Origin: Thermoleophilia bacterium
GTDB taxonomy: Bacteria > Actinomycetota > Thermoleophilia > Gaiellales > Gaiellaceae
Direction: 5' to 3'
Length of the DNA stretch: 31,864 bases
NCBI GenBank assembly: GCA_014534155.1
Contig: JACVSB010000002.1
Span: 1-31,864, forward strand
How positions within the stretch are numbered: the stretch's first letter is position 1; the number at the start of each line of letters is the position of its first letter. The notes beneath the pieces are model-generated. The model did not search any database. It saw only the letters and a list, made by a program, of their open reading frames with translations, and had not been told where the DNA came from. Of the stretch, positions 7,549 to 16,470 are shown piece after piece. Position numbers and translations under genes: made by a program.

Positions 7549-7554
7549 TACCGT
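7549..7554 (+). promoter_or_regulatory. Putative -10 box of the deacetylase/glycan operon
   Basis: TACCGT, 23 bases before ATG 7578, matches the TAnnnT boxes at other starts in the window. No convincing -35 was found. A short leader of about 16 bases without a clear Shine-Dalgarno is predicted. Confidence 0.4.
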
Positions 7555-7577
7555 TTCGAGCGCGGCGACTCGGACCG

Positions 7578-8360
7578 ATGCGCACGAGGACGCTCAGAAT
7601 TCTTCTGTACCACGCGATCGGTGCGCCCGGCGAGGCCGCGGACCGCTTCGTCGTTCCGGTCGCGGATTTCGAGCGGCAGATCTCCTGGCTCGCGCGCGGC
7701 GCCTTCACGGTCGTCGCGCTCGAGCCCGCGCTTCGCGCCTTGAGCGCGGGAGCCCGTCCTCCCCGCAACGCTGTCGCGCTCACGATCGACGACGGCACGC
7801 GCGACCTCTCGATCCTTGCGCGGCCGGTTCTCGAGCGTTACGGGGTGCCGGCCACCGCGTTCGTCGTCACGGATGCGATGGGCTCGTCCGTGACGTGGAC
7901 GGAGCATGCGGACCTCGCCGGGCGGCCGACGCTCGAGTGGCGAGAGGCGCTTGCCCTCGGCCCCCTGATCTCGCTGGAGCCGCACACCTGCACGCACCGC
8001 TCGCTTCGGAGCGTCGGCGACGATGTGCTCGCACGAGAGCTGCAGGGGTCGCGGGACGAGCTCGAGCGGCGCACCGGCCGGTCCGCCCAGCTCTTCGCGT
8101 ACCCGTACGGACACTACGACGCACGCGTCGTCGCCGCCGTCAGAGAGGCCGGCTACACGGCGGCGTGCGGCGTGCAGCCGGGCGGCAACGACCCTTCCAC
8201 GCCCCCGTTCGAGCTCAAGCGCTACGAGGTCCGCGGCGATCGCCCCTTCACCCACTTCGTCTCTCTGCTTCGCCCGGAGCGGGTACGCACGCTTGCCCGG
8301 CGTGCCCGCCGTCGTACACCGGCGCTCGTTCGCCGCCGTCCGGCCGATCGGGCCGACTAG
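7578..8360 (+). CDS. Polysaccharide deacetylase (NodB/CE4 family)
   Basis: 260 residues with the NodB homology domain. Motif 1 is LTIDDG (Asp71/Asp72; usually TFDDG), motif 2 is HTCTH with metal ligands His136 and His140, and the C-terminal part of the fold has FAYPYGHYD. It removes N- or O-acetyl groups from a carbohydrate. No signal peptide is apparent at ATG 7578 (MRTRTLRILLYH), so it may act on lipid-linked or nucleotide-linked intermediates in the cytoplasm. It is the first gene of the glycan cluster and is followed 6 bases later by a glycosyltransferase. Confidence 0.88.
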   Translation: MRTRTLRILLYHAIGAPGEAADRFVVPVADFERQISWLARGAFTVVALEPALRALSAGARPPRNAVALTIDDGTRDLSILARPVLERYGVPATAFVVTDAMGSSVTWTEHADLAGRPTLEWREALALGPLISLEPHTCTHRSLRSVGDDVLARELQGSRDELERRTGRSAQLFAYPYGHYDARVVAAVREAGYTAACGVQPGGNDPSTPPFELKRYEVRGDRPFTHFVSLLRPERVRTLARRARRRTPALVRRRPADRAD

Positions 8361-8366
8361 CGTGAC

Positions 8367-9287
8367 GTGGAGGCGGAACGGGCTTCCGGGAGACCTGTCG
8401 TTGCGCTCACCGTCGCCATCTCGACGCTCGACCGGCCCGGCGCGCTCGCACGCTGCCTGCGCTCGATCGGAGAGGGATCGGCGCTTCCCAGCGAGATCGT
8501 CGTCGTCGACCAGGGCCATGCGCGGCGCGCCGCCGACGTCGTCGCCGCGGCCGCGGACGGCCTGGCGATCCGCTACGTGCGCGACGAGGGCCGTGGCCTC
8601 GGCCGCTCGCAGAACCTCGCGATCGCCCACGCAACGAGTGACCGCGTGGCGGTGATCGACGACGACTGCGTCGCCGACCGCGAGTGGCTTCAGACGCTCG
8701 CCGGCGCCCTGGACGAGGTCGACGTCGTGACAGGGCGTGTCCTCCCGCTCGGCCCCGACGTCCCGGGGACGTACGCCGTCGCCACGCGCACGAGCGTGGT
8801 CCGCCGCACGTTCACGCGCTCGACGCTTCCGTGGGAGATCGGGAGCGGGAACAACTTCGCGTTCGCTCGGCGCTGGTACGAACGGGTCGGCGGGTGCGAC
8901 GAGAGGCTGGGCCCGGGCTCGCCCGGTCGAGGCGCGGTCGATCTGGATCTCTTCTACCGGCTCCTTCGCGCCGGCGCACGGGTCCAGTACGAGCCGGAGG
9001 CCGTCGTCTTCCACGCGCGCACGACGAGGAGCGAGCGGCTCGCCCGCCGCGTCCCGTACGGATACGGCATGGGCGCCTGCTGCACGCTCTGGCTTCGCGA
9101 CCGCGACCGCCGGGGGCTGGCCGTCCTGGTCGCGTGGCTTCGCTTCCGCGTCGCACGCCTTCGGCGGGCGCTCGCCGCGCGGGGCTGGCTGAGCGCGTAC
9201 GAGGAGGTTCTCGTCCTGGGCGGGACGATCCGCGGCATCGGCTACGGCCTGCGCGTCGGATCCGCGAGCGTGAAGGAGGGGGCGTGA
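8367..9287 (+). CDS. Glycosyltransferase family 2
   Basis: 306 residues, GT-A fold. TVAISTLDRPGALARCLRSI is the nucleotide-sugar-binding start; the metal-binding DxD-type motif is IDDDCVADREW; GSGNNFAFARRW and VDLDLFYRLLRAG are the acceptor-side motifs, followed by a basic C-terminal region (RLRRALAARGW) that may touch the membrane. It transfers a sugar to a growing surface glycan or glycolipid. GTG 8367 lies 6 bases after the deacetylase stop and the end overlaps the next gene by 4 bases. Confidence 0.87.
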   Translation: MEAERASGRPVVALTVAISTLDRPGALARCLRSIGEGSALPSEIVVVDQGHARRAADVVAAAADGLAIRYVRDEGRGLGRSQNLAIAHATSDRVAVIDDDCVADREWLQTLAGALDEVDVVTGRVLPLGPDVPGTYAVATRTSVVRRTFTRSTLPWEIGSGNNFAFARRWYERVGGCDERLGPGSPGRGAVDLDLFYRLLRAGARVQYEPEAVVFHARTTRSERLARRVPYGYGMGACCTLWLRDRDRRGLAVLVAWLRFRVARLRRALAARGWLSAYEEVLVLGGTIRGIGYGLRVGSASVKEGA

Positions 9288-10222
9288 GGGAGCGGCTTGC
9301 GAGCGAGACGATCTCGGCCTGCATCGTCTGCCGAAACGAGGGAGACCGCCTGGAAGAGTGTCTCGCGTCGGTCGCTTGGGCGGACGAGATCCTCGTCCTC
9401 GATCTCGAGAGCGCCGACGGCTCCGCAGACGTCGCGCGGCGGCACGCCGCTCAGGTGATCACGCGGCCGCCCGTGCCGACGGTCGAGCAGGTTCGAAACG
9501 AGGTGGCGTCGTACGCGCGGGGCGACTGGATCCTTGCCCTCGACCCCGACGAACGTGTCTCCCCCGGTCTAGCCCGCGAGCTCGACTCGCTCCGCGACCG
9601 CGAGGACGTGGATCTGGTCGAGATCCCGTTCATGCACATGGATTTCGGCCATGCGCCTGTCAGCCCCCGGCTCCGCTACGACCACAAGCCGCGCATGTAC
9701 CGGCGTTCGCGCGTCGAGTGGCCGACGTTTCCGAACAAGCTCCCCGAGGCCCCGGCAGAACGGATCCACCGCATCCCCGCGCGCGACGAGCTCGTCGTCG
9801 TGCACGTCCGAAACCGGACCGTCGCGGAGGCGATCGAGCGCGTCCTCCGCTACGCACCGGCGACCGCCGAGGCACGGCTTGCCGCGGGTCAGACCTTCAC
9901 GGCACGCGAGATGGTGCGGACGCTGACCGGGAAAGCCCGCCGCCAGTACCTGCTCACGAACGCGTTCGAGGAGGGGGTTCCGGGCGTCGTGCGCGCGACC
10001 GTGCTCGTCGCGTTCCACTTCTACGTCTGGGCCGCGTTCTGGCAGATGTCGGGCGCTCCGAAAACACCGGAGGACGACGCGTACATCCGCCGCCTCGGAC
10101 TCGCCGTCCGCGTGCTCCTGGGAGCGGCGCGCGTCGCGGGTGCTCCCCTCCGGGCGGGCCGCCGCCTCAGGCGGGTGGGCGCCCGGGCGCGGCGCGCGCG
10201 TCCCCTGCTGCGCGGGGAGTAG
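9284..10222 (+). CDS. Glycosyltransferase family 2, WaaE/KdtX-like
   Basis: 312 residues. The start SACIVCRNEGDRLEECLASV and LDLESADGSADVARRH, the metal site ALDPDERVSP and the RMYRR region place it in the WaaE/KdtX-like branch of GT2, whose members add glucose or other sugars to lipid-linked cores. A hydrophobic stretch near VLVAFHFYVWAAFW suggests a C-terminal membrane anchor. GTG 9284 follows AAGGAGGGGG and overlaps the upstream stop (GTGA). It is part of the rightward glycan operon. Confidence 0.86.
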   Translation: MRERLASETISACIVCRNEGDRLEECLASVAWADEILVLDLESADGSADVARRHAAQVITRPPVPTVEQVRNEVASYARGDWILALDPDERVSPGLARELDSLRDREDVDLVEIPFMHMDFGHAPVSPRLRYDHKPRMYRRSRVEWPTFPNKLPEAPAERIHRIPARDELVVVHVRNRTVAEAIERVLRYAPATAEARLAAGQTFTAREMVRTLTGKARRQYLLTNAFEEGVPGVVRATVLVAFHFYVWAAFWQMSGAPKTPEDDAYIRRLGLAVRVLLGAARVAGAPLRAGRRLRRVGARARRARPLLRGE

Positions 10223-10224
10223 CG

Positions 10225-11823
10225 ATGCAGGGCGGCTCCGCCGCGATCGCCGTGGTCGTCTGCGCACGCTCCGGCACGGGGACGATTCCCGCACTTGCAT
10301 CCGCGCGGGAGAGCGCCCGGCGGGCAAGCGTCTCCGCGCAGCTCGTCCTCGTCCGCGAGAACGGATCGGGGGACGACGACGCCGGCGATGCCGATGCGAC
10401 GGTCGACGCGTTCGCGCTCGACTCCGCCTACCTGCGAAACCGCGGCCTCGAGCTGACGGGCGCGCCGATCGTCGCCTTCCTCGCGGACGACCTCGAGGTC
10501 GATCCCGGCTGGGTTGCGGCGGTGGCGCAGGCGTTCGCGCTCTCGCAGGGGCTGGGCGCAGCCGTTGGCCCGGTCGGGGCCGGCCGGCGCTCCGGGCAGT
10601 TCTCGCCCGGCGAGAACGCGGCCTTCGATCGCGCGGCGCTGGTCGGGATCGGCGGCTTCGACCGCGACCTCGGCGCGGTGGGCGGTGGGCGCGGGGTCGA
10701 GGTGGAAGACGCGCTCCTTCGGCTGGCCGCGCGCGGTCGTCCCCGCGCGCGAACGCCGGCGATGCTCGCCGCCCGCCGGGGCCGCGAGCTCCGCCGCACG
10801 CGCGCGGTCGACCCGATCCTCCTCGGCCGGCTCTTCCGGCGGCATCGAAAGGTCGCGCCCCTCCTGCCCCATCTCGCGGGCCTCCGTCCCACGGAGGCCG
10901 CGCGACGCACGGGGTCATGGTTGCTCGGTTCGGGGTCGAAACCGCCATCCGCGCCGCTCCTCGGGCGAATCCCGGAGCCCCTCCGCACCCAGCTCGCGGG
11001 CACGAGCGTCGTTCCCGACGGCGCCTCCTCCCGGGCCAAGACGCACTTCCGCTTCCGCGCCGGCGAGGCGCGCATGCTCCACCTCTACGTCAACCCCTCG
11101 GAGCGGCTACGCCGAGCGCTCGCCGAGCGCGAGCTGATCCGGGCACGCGCGCACGTGGACGGCATCCCGCGTCTGTACGAGTCCGCGCCCGCCACGGACG
11201 CGTTGTGGGTCCTCGAGGACGCGGTGCCCGGGAGCGCGCCGCGGCCGGACGACGTTCGCGCCTGGTTCCCGGCGGTCGCCGACTGGGCGGTTGCCTTCGC
11301 CGGCCCTCCGGGCCGCACCCTGGAGAGGTGCGAGCACTGGCGAGACCACCGGCGCGATGCGCTCGAGCTCGCGGCCGACGCAGGCCTCGCCGACGTCGCG
11401 GAGAGCTCCTTCGAGCTCGTCTCCCGCCTGCCCTCACGGCACATGCACGGCGACTTCCAGCGCCGGAACGTGCTCATCGCGGGTGGGAGGATCGGCCTGG
11501 TGGACTGGGAAGGCGCCTGGGCCGAGGGCGTTCCCGGGCTCGATCTCGTCTTCCTCGCCCTCCTCGCCCGCGGCGACCGTCCCGACGCGGGGCTGCTCCC
11601 GGCGCTCGCAGGCGGCAAGGATTCGGAATCGGCGCCCGTCCTCGCGCGCCTCGAGCGGCTCGAGCTGACAGGCAGGGAACGCTCCGCCGCACTCGTCGTC
11701 ATGCTTGCGACCTGGTCGCTCGCCGAGCGGCGCCGACTCGCGCGCCTCGGCGCGCCGCCCGGCGAGCCCGTATGGGAGCCGCTCTTCCGCCGGCTTGCGG
11801 CGACTCTTTGCGTCGTGACGTGA
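10225..11823 (+). CDS. GT2-like domain fused to aminoglycoside-phosphotransferase-like kinase domain
   Basis: 532 residues from ATG 10225. Residues about 1-200 look like a divergent GT2 domain: VVVCARSGTG start, FLADDLEVDPGW at the DxD position, and FDRAALVGIGGFDRDLG with VEVEDALLR as acceptor-side motifs. Residues about 265-530 look like an APH/choline-kinase fold: MHGDFQRRN (His408, Asp410, Asn415) is the catalytic loop and DWEG (Asp427) the metal site. The usual ATP-anchoring lysine strand reads MLHLYV, so the ATP lysine is uncertain. It may transfer a sugar and phosphorylate a glycan or small alcohol, or one domain may be inactive. It is the third glycosyltransferase-type gene of the rightward operon, 2 bases after the previous stop. 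Confidence 0.75.
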   Translation: MQGGSAAIAVVVCARSGTGTIPALASARESARRASVSAQLVLVRENGSGDDDAGDADATVDAFALDSAYLRNRGLELTGAPIVAFLADDLEVDPGWVAAVAQAFALSQGLGAAVGPVGAGRRSGQFSPGENAAFDRAALVGIGGFDRDLGAVGGGRGVEVEDALLRLAARGRPRARTPAMLAARRGRELRRTRAVDPILLGRLFRRHRKVAPLLPHLAGLRPTEAARRTGSWLLGSGSKPPSAPLLGRIPEPLRTQLAGTSVVPDGASSRAKTHFRFRAGEARMLHLYVNPSERLRRALAERELIRARAHVDGIPRLYESAPATDALWVLEDAVPGSAPRPDDVRAWFPAVADWAVAFAGPPGRTLERCEHWRDHRRDALELAADAGLADVAESSFELVSRLPSRHMHGDFQRRNVLIAGGRIGLVDWEGAWAEGVPGLDLVFLALLARGDRPDAGLLPALAGGKDSESAPVLARLERLELTGRERSAALVVMLATWSLAERRRLARLGAPPGEPVWEPLFRRLAATLCVVT

Positions 11824-12779
11824 TCGTGGCCGCGACGTCCCGAAATCACACCCCACGGTGGTCGGTCATGATCCCGGCCTACAACGCCGCCCGGTACCTG
11901 CCGGAGGCGCTCGAGTCCGTGCTCGGGCAGGACCCGGGCCAGCGAGAGATGCAGATCGAGGTGGTCGATGACGCGTCCGCGGAGGATCCGACCGCGCTCG
12001 TCCGCCAGGTCGCCGGCGATCGCGTCGTGGTTCATCGGCACGCCGAGAACCGAGGTCACGTGGCGACGTTCAACACCTGCATCGAGCGTGCGCGCGGCGA
12101 GTTCGTCCACCTGCTGCACGCCGACGACGCCGTGCGACCCGGGTTTTACGCGCGTCTCGGCGCGGCCCTCGTCGCGCAACCGGCTGCGGGCGCCGCCTTC
12201 TGCCGTTACATCTCGATCGACGAGCACGGCCAGTGGCGACGGATTGCGCCGCTCGAGCAGCCGGAAGCGGGCTTCCTCGAAGGGTGGTTGGAGAAGCTCG
12301 CGACGGGACAACGGCTGCAACCTCCCTGCATCGTCGTCCGGCGTTCGGTGTACGAGCAGATCGGGGCCTTCGATCCGCGCATCCGCTCATACGGCGAGGA
12401 CTGGGAGATGTGGACGCGGATCGCCGCGAGGTTCCCGGTGTGGTACGAGCCCGAGCCGCTCGCGCTCTACCGAGTCGCAGGCGGGTCGCTGAGCCGCTCG
12501 GCGCTTCGGACGGGGGACAACGTGATCCAGCTGCTCCAGGTAATCGAGATGATCAGGACGGTTCTCCCACCCGAGCGCGCGGCGGAGCTGACGACGACGG
12601 CGCGGCGCGTGACCGCGCACACGGCGATCCGACGCGGCGTCCGCCTCGCGCGCGCCGGCGACAGGGCCGCGGCGCTGGCGCAGCTGCGCGCGAGCGTCCG
12701 CGCGGATCACTCGCCGCGGACACTGCTTTACCTGCTGCTCGGGATCCCTCGCGTGCTCGCGCCGCGCCGAGCGCGATAG
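11820..12779 (+). CDS. Glycosyltransferase family 2
   Basis: 319 residues. WSVMIPAYNAARYLPEALESV is the classic GT2 start, followed by VVDDASAEDPT, the donor/metal motif LLHADDAVRPGF, and YGEDWEMWTRIAAR with the ED catalytic-base motif. It transfers a sugar with inversion in assembly of the surface glycan. GTG 11820 overlaps the kinase-fusion stop by 4 bases; ATG 11868 would truncate the first beta strand. It is the last gene of the rightward operon and converges on the ABC exporter genes. Confidence 0.86.
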   Translation: MIVAATSRNHTPRWSVMIPAYNAARYLPEALESVLGQDPGQREMQIEVVDDASAEDPTALVRQVAGDRVVVHRHAENRGHVATFNTCIERARGEFVHLLHADDAVRPGFYARLGAALVAQPAAGAAFCRYISIDEHGQWRRIAPLEQPEAGFLEGWLEKLATGQRLQPPCIVVRRSVYEQIGAFDPRIRSYGEDWEMWTRIAARFPVWYEPEPLALYRVAGGSLSRSALRTGDNVIQLLQVIEMIRTVLPPERAAELTTTARRVTAHTAIRRGVRLARAGDRAAALAQLRASVRADHSPRTLLYLLLGIPRVLAPRRAR

Positions 12780-12806
12780 CGCCGAACGCTCCGCGGCCTC
12801 GGCGCT
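12778..12806. terminator. GC-rich hairpin between convergent operons
   Basis: AGCGCCGA (12778-12785) pairs perfectly with TCGGCGCT (12799-12806) over a 13-base loop, starting inside the GT2 stop codon and ending just before the Wzt stop. It lacks a T-run on either side. The position suggests a bidirectional terminator in a high-GC genome, but that is inference. Confidence 0.45.
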
Positions 12807-12814
12807 CCTCGCAC

Positions 12815-14065
12815 TCACCCACTCCGCTCGTCGGTGCCGTTCGCGATGTTCCAGCGATACGGCAGGCGGACGGGAGCGTTGGAAAGGGAATGGGTAACCG
12901 CGCTCAACCCCTTGCCGATCTCACCCCTGACGCGAAAGAGCCGCATCCGCTGCCACTTGACGAGATCGCCGAAGCCGGCGCCGCCACGAACCCCGGCCCA
13001 CACCTCGTACATGCGAGGAAAGAGCGGGAGATCCTCGAACACGCACTCGACGACCCCGTCGCCGAAGACGACGTCGGGCACGTCCCCGTCGATGAGCATC
13101 GAGGCAAGGGCGAAGGGGCGCTTCGGGCCGTCGCTCAACCCGACCTCGAAGTTCGGATTCGCGATCGCACGATGTGCGCGATAGTGCAGGCGGACAGCCA
13201 TCGGCGAGCCCGCCGTGACGTGATCGGTCTCGTGACCGCTCGCGTCGTGAATCGACACCTTCACGATCTCGAGGTCGCGGCCCCGAGCGCCCGGCTCCCG
13301 CACGTCGGCCGAGAGCAGCTCGTCCTCGAGACGAGATAGGTATCCGCGGATGACGTCGCGGGCCGGCCCGTCGTCGGCGATGTGCCCATGATCGAGTACG
13401 ACTGCCCGCTCGCAGAGCGTCTCGATCGCGCTCATCTGGTGCGAGACGAAGACGAGGGTTCGCCCTTCCCGAACGAGCTCCGTCATCCGCTCCACGCAGC
13501 GGTACTGAAAGCCCGCGTCGCCGACCGCGATCGCCTCGTCCACGAGCAGCACGTCGGGCTCGAGGTGCGAGGCGAGGGCGAAGCCGAGCCGGAGCTGCAT
13601 CCCCGACGAGAACTGCTTGACCGGCTGCTCGAGCGCGGGCCCGATGTCCGCGAAGGAGACGATCTCGTCGAAACGGCGCTCGATCTCGCGGCGCGAGAAC
13701 CCGAGGATCCGGCCGTACAGGTTGACGTTCTCGCGCCCCGTGAGCTCGGGGTGCATTCCCGTCCCGACCTCGATCAGCGCGCCCACGCGCCCACGCACCC
13801 GGAGCGTCCCGGCGGTCGGGTACATGATGCGGCTCGCGAGCTTCAGCGCAGTCGTCTTGCCGGCGCCGTTGGCCCCGATGAGCGCAAACGACTCGCCGTC
13901 CTGGATCGTGAAGCTGACGTCGTCCAGGGCGGCGACCACCTCCTCACCCGCACCCTCTCGCCGTCCCCGTCCCAGCGCACGAGCGACGTCGTCGCGGAGC
14001 GACCGGTACGAACGCGGGCCGCGGAAGTGCTTCGAGACGCGCTCGAACGCGATCGCGGCGCTCAT
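12815..14065 (-). CDS. wzt: Polysaccharide ABC exporter, ATP-binding protein (Wzt-like)
   Basis: 416 residues. Walker A GANGAGKT at 64-71, signature SSGMQLRLG from 153, Walker B VLLVDE at 172-177 and switch His209 (VSHQ). This is the subfamily that powers export of O-antigen, capsule or teichoic acid. A C-terminal beta domain of about 150 residues (from about 260) resembles the carbohydrate-binding domain of Wzt proteins that check the polymer's terminal modification before export. ATG 14065 lies 16 bases after the permease stop, so the two are co-transcribed. Nearby glycosyltransferases and the phospho-alcohol genes probably make its cargo. Confidence 0.92.
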   Translation of the reverse strand: MSAAIAFERVSKHFRGPRSYRSLRDDVARALGRGRREGAGEEVVAALDDVSFTIQDGESFALIGANGAGKTTALKLASRIMYPTAGTLRVRGRVGALIEVGTGMHPELTGRENVNLYGRILGFSRREIERRFDEIVSFADIGPALEQPVKQFSSGMQLRLGFALASHLEPDVLLVDEAIAVGDAGFQYRCVERMTELVREGRTLVFVSHQMSAIETLCERAVVLDHGHIADDGPARDVIRGYLSRLEDELLSADVREPGARGRDLEIVKVSIHDASGHETDHVTAGSPMAVRLHYRAHRAIANPNFEVGLSDGPKRPFALASMLIDGDVPDVVFGDGVVECVFEDLPLFPRMYEVWAGVRGGAGFGDLVKWQRMRLFRVRGEIGKGLSAVTHSLSNAPVRLPYRWNIANGTDERSG

Positions 14066-14081
14066 GGCCGGCTCGCAGCGG

Positions 14082-14969
14082 TCACACGCGGTCCGCGAAG
14101 CCGCGCTCGAGTCGCTTGAAGAACGCGAAGGCCACGACGACGAGCGCGAGCGACCACGCCGTCGCTGCCCCGAGGAGCGTGAAGTCGGGCCAGGTGCCGT
14201 GGACGAAGATCTTCCTCACGCCGTCGATCGCCGCCGCGACGGGGTTCAGGATCGCGTACGCCGTCCGCCAGTCGCCCGGGACGACCGAGAGCGAGTAGGC
14301 GACCGGGCTTGCGAACAGGCCGACCTGGAGCAGGAAGGGAAGGGCGTAGCGAACGTCGCGGTAGTAGACGTTGATCGCGGACAGCGCGAGCGCGCTGGCC
14401 GCCGCGAAGAGGGCCAACGGGGCGAACGGAAGCGCGAAGGCGATCCACGACAGGTGGGGATACGTTCCGTACGCCGAACCGACGACGACGAGGACGCAGA
14501 GCCCCATGACGAGGTCGAGGAACGCGACGCCGAGCGCGGACACGGGCAGGATCTCGCGCGGGAAGTAGAGCTTGCGAAGGAGCGTCTGCTGGGCGACCAG
14601 GCTGTCGCTTCCGGTACCTACGGCGCCGGAGAAGAACGTCCACGCGATCATTCCCGCGAGCGCGAAGAGGAGGTAGGGAGCGCCCTCGCTCGCGACGCCG
14701 GACAGGCGACCCAGGAAGACCGCAAAGAGCGCGGCGGCGAGGACGGGCTGGAGGACCGCCCAGCCCACGCCGATGAGCGCCTGCTTGTAACGCACCTTGA
14801 CCTGGCGGACGACGAACGCCCACAGGACTTCGCGGAAGTGCCAGAGCTCGCGGAACGAGTCGGCGGAGACGCGGCCGGGGCCCCCGGAGATCTCCATGAC
14901 CGGCGGCTCCGACCGCTCGGCCGGCGCGACGCTCGGGCGCGCGATCGCTGTCGCTTGACGGCCGTTCAT
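14082..14969 (-). CDS. wzm: Polysaccharide ABC exporter, permease (Wzm/TagG-like)
   Basis: About 295 residues from ATG 14969 with six predicted membrane segments of the ABC-2 type. VVRQVKVRYKQALIGVGWAVLQP is covered in part by the family's amphipathic RYKQ signature (before segment 1), and LLRKLYFPREILP and NPVAAAIDGVRKIF are the other hallmark stretches. It forms the membrane channel for export of undecaprenyl- or lipid-linked polymer with the Wzt protein. The start is uncertain: TTG 15008 and ATG 14897 are in frame; 14897 gives the usual short N-terminus. A possible -10 (TACAGT, 15017 to 15012 on the minus strand) lies upstream. Confidence 0.9.
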   Translation of the reverse strand: MNGRQATAIARPSVAPAERSEPPVMEISGGPGRVSADSFRELWHFREVLWAFVVRQVKVRYKQALIGVGWAVLQPVLAAALFAVFLGRLSGVASEGAPYLLFALAGMIAWTFFSGAVGTGSDSLVAQQTLLRKLYFPREILPVSALGVAFLDLVMGLCVLVVVGSAYGTYPHLSWIAFALPFAPLALFAAASALALSAINVYYRDVRYALPFLLQVGLFASPVAYSLSVVPGDWRTAYAILNPVAAAIDGVRKIFVHGTWPDFTLLGAATAWSLALVVVAFAFFKRLERGFADRV

Positions 14970-15110
14970 TGCGCGGTTGTCGGAGCCGAGACGTTGCCGC
15001 TCCTGCAACTCACTGTAGCGTCATCGCCGGCGGCGTCACCCCCCGCGTCCATGCACGGCGCTGCGGACAGCCCTGCTCCTCTCGAGGCGAAAGGTCTCGC
15101 AGGGTCGGCC

Positions 15111-15116
15111 GATAAT
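15111..15116 (+). promoter_or_regulatory. -10 box, leaderless start of GT4 gene
   Basis: GATAAT followed by 7 bases and then ATG 15124. This spacing puts the transcription start on the A of the ATG, so the mRNA is predicted to be leaderless. The alternative ATG 15115 lies inside the box itself and is unlikely to be transcribed. Confidence 0.6.
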
Positions 15117-15123
15117 GCCTTCG

Positions 15124-16470
15124 ATGCGCGCAGAGGAGACCGGGAGCGACGCGAGCGAACGGGCGAGCGCCGCGGAAGCCGCACCGGCGAGACGAACGGC
15201 GAGCACGGACGGCGAGGCCGGCGCACAGAAGTTACGGATCCTGGTCCTCGCGCCGTTTCCTCCGCGGCGCGACGGCCGAGACGGCGGCAGCCGGGTCCTC
15301 GCGGGCCTCGTCACGGCGCTCGCGCCGCGGCACGAGGTCGCGCTCCTCCACCTGGGGCGCGCCGATGGGCCGGAGGTAGACGACGCCGTCGCCGGCGCCT
15401 GCCGCCTCGTCGTCCCCTGCCGCTTGCCCCGCCGAGAGGGCAGGCTCCGCGCGCGCTGGTGGCGGTATCGCACGCTGGCGGCGCTCCTCGTCGGCAGGCC
15501 GCGCTGGGTGACGCTCGCGCGGGCCCGATCGTGCCGGAGCACGCTGCGCCGGCTCGTGGACGAGTTCCGGCCCGACGTCGTGCAGTGCGAGTTCGCAGTC
15601 ATGGCCCAGTACCTCCCCGCGATCGAGCGCGCCCGCGCGGCGCGCGTCTTCGTGCAACACGACCCGGTCACGGCACACGCGGCCGAGCACGCGTCGAGCT
15701 CGCTGCCGCGCCGCCGGCGGGCCCGGGTCGCGGCTCGCGTGGAAGCGAGAGGATGGCGGCGGTTCGAGACGCATGCGCTGCGGGGAGTCGACGCCGCCGT
15801 CGTCTTCACCGAGGCGGACCGCGAGGCGCTCCGCGCCCTCGGGACCGGGACGCCGGTGCACGTGATCCCGTTCGGCTTCGACGTCCCCTCCGAGGCGCTC
15901 GACCCCGGAGGAGCGAGCGACCGCGCAACCCTCGTCTTCGTCGGCAACTTCGTCCACCGGCCGAACGTCCGGGCCGCACAGAGGCTCGTGCACGAGATCC
16001 TCCCCCTCGTTCGGCGCGAGCGACCCGGCGTCGAGGTCGAGATCGTTGGCCGTGCGCCGCCGCCCGCCGTGCAGGCGCTCGCCGGGGACGGAGTCGTCGT
16101 CACGGGCGAGGTTCCCTCCGTCGTCCCCCACCTCGACAGGGCGAACGTCGTCGTCGTTCCTCTCGAGACAGGCGGAGGAGTCCGAGTGAAGCTTCTCGAG
16201 GCGCTCGCGGCCGGGAAAGCGGTCGTCGCCACTCCGCGGGCCGCGAAAGGGCTCGCGCTGACCGACCGGGAGCACCTGTACCTCGCCGAGACGAACGACG
16301 ATCTCGCGGGCGCCGTGCTCGAGCTGCTGGACGATCGCGCGGCGCGGGTCGCGCTCGCCGACAGGGCCCGACACTGGGCGCTCCAGCACGCGGGGTGGGA
16401 GCTGGCGGTCGACGCCTACGACGATCTCTACCGCTCGCTCGTGCGAGAGCCTCGAGCCGGGAACGCGTGA
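15124..16470 (+). CDS. Glycosyltransferase family 4 (GT-B)
   Basis: About 448 residues. After a polar N-terminal stretch of some 35 residues, LRILVLAPFPPRRDGRDGGS is the GT-B N-domain start. The C-domain has LVFVGNFVHRPN and the retaining-GT nucleotide-sugar motif around ETGGGVRVKLLEALAAG, followed by KAVVATPRAAKGL. It adds a sugar to a lipid-linked or polymeric acceptor at the cytoplasmic face of the membrane. The start ATG 15124 is chosen because the -10 GATAAT lies 7 bases upstream; ATG 15115 would add three residues. It overlaps the next glycosyltransferase by 4 bases. Confidence 0.87.
   Translation: MRAEETGSDASERASAAEAAPARRTASTDGEAGAQKLRILVLAPFPPRRDGRDGGSRVLAGLVTALAPRHEVALLHLGRADGPEVDDAVAGACRLVVPCRLPRREGRLRARWWRYRTLAALLVGRPRWVTLARARSCRSTLRRLVDEFRPDVVQCEFAVMAQYLPAIERARAARVFVQHDPVTAHAAEHASSSLPRRRRARVAARVEARGWRRFETHALRGVDAAVVFTEADREALRALGTGTPVHVIPFGFDVPSEALDPGGASDRATLVFVGNFVHRPNVRAAQRLVHEILPLVRRERPGVEVEIVGRAPPPAVQALAGDGVVVTGEVPSVVPHLDRANVVVVPLETGGGVRVKLLEALAAGKAVVATPRAAKGLALTDREHLYLAETNDDLAGAVLELLDDRAARVALADRARHWALQHAGWELAVDAYDDLYRSLVREPRAGNA

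Noticed and set aside
10140..11819. Long 5' extension of the GT2 frame that ends at 12779
   Set aside because: It overlaps the GT2-kinase fusion gene in another frame with arginine-rich shadow composition; GT2 similarity begins only after 11820.
13617..16466. 1276-residue rightward open frame ending in the GT2 gene at 17447
   Set aside because: Only the last 326 residues are protein-like; the rest is antisense to Wzt/Wzm and out of frame with the GT4 gene.
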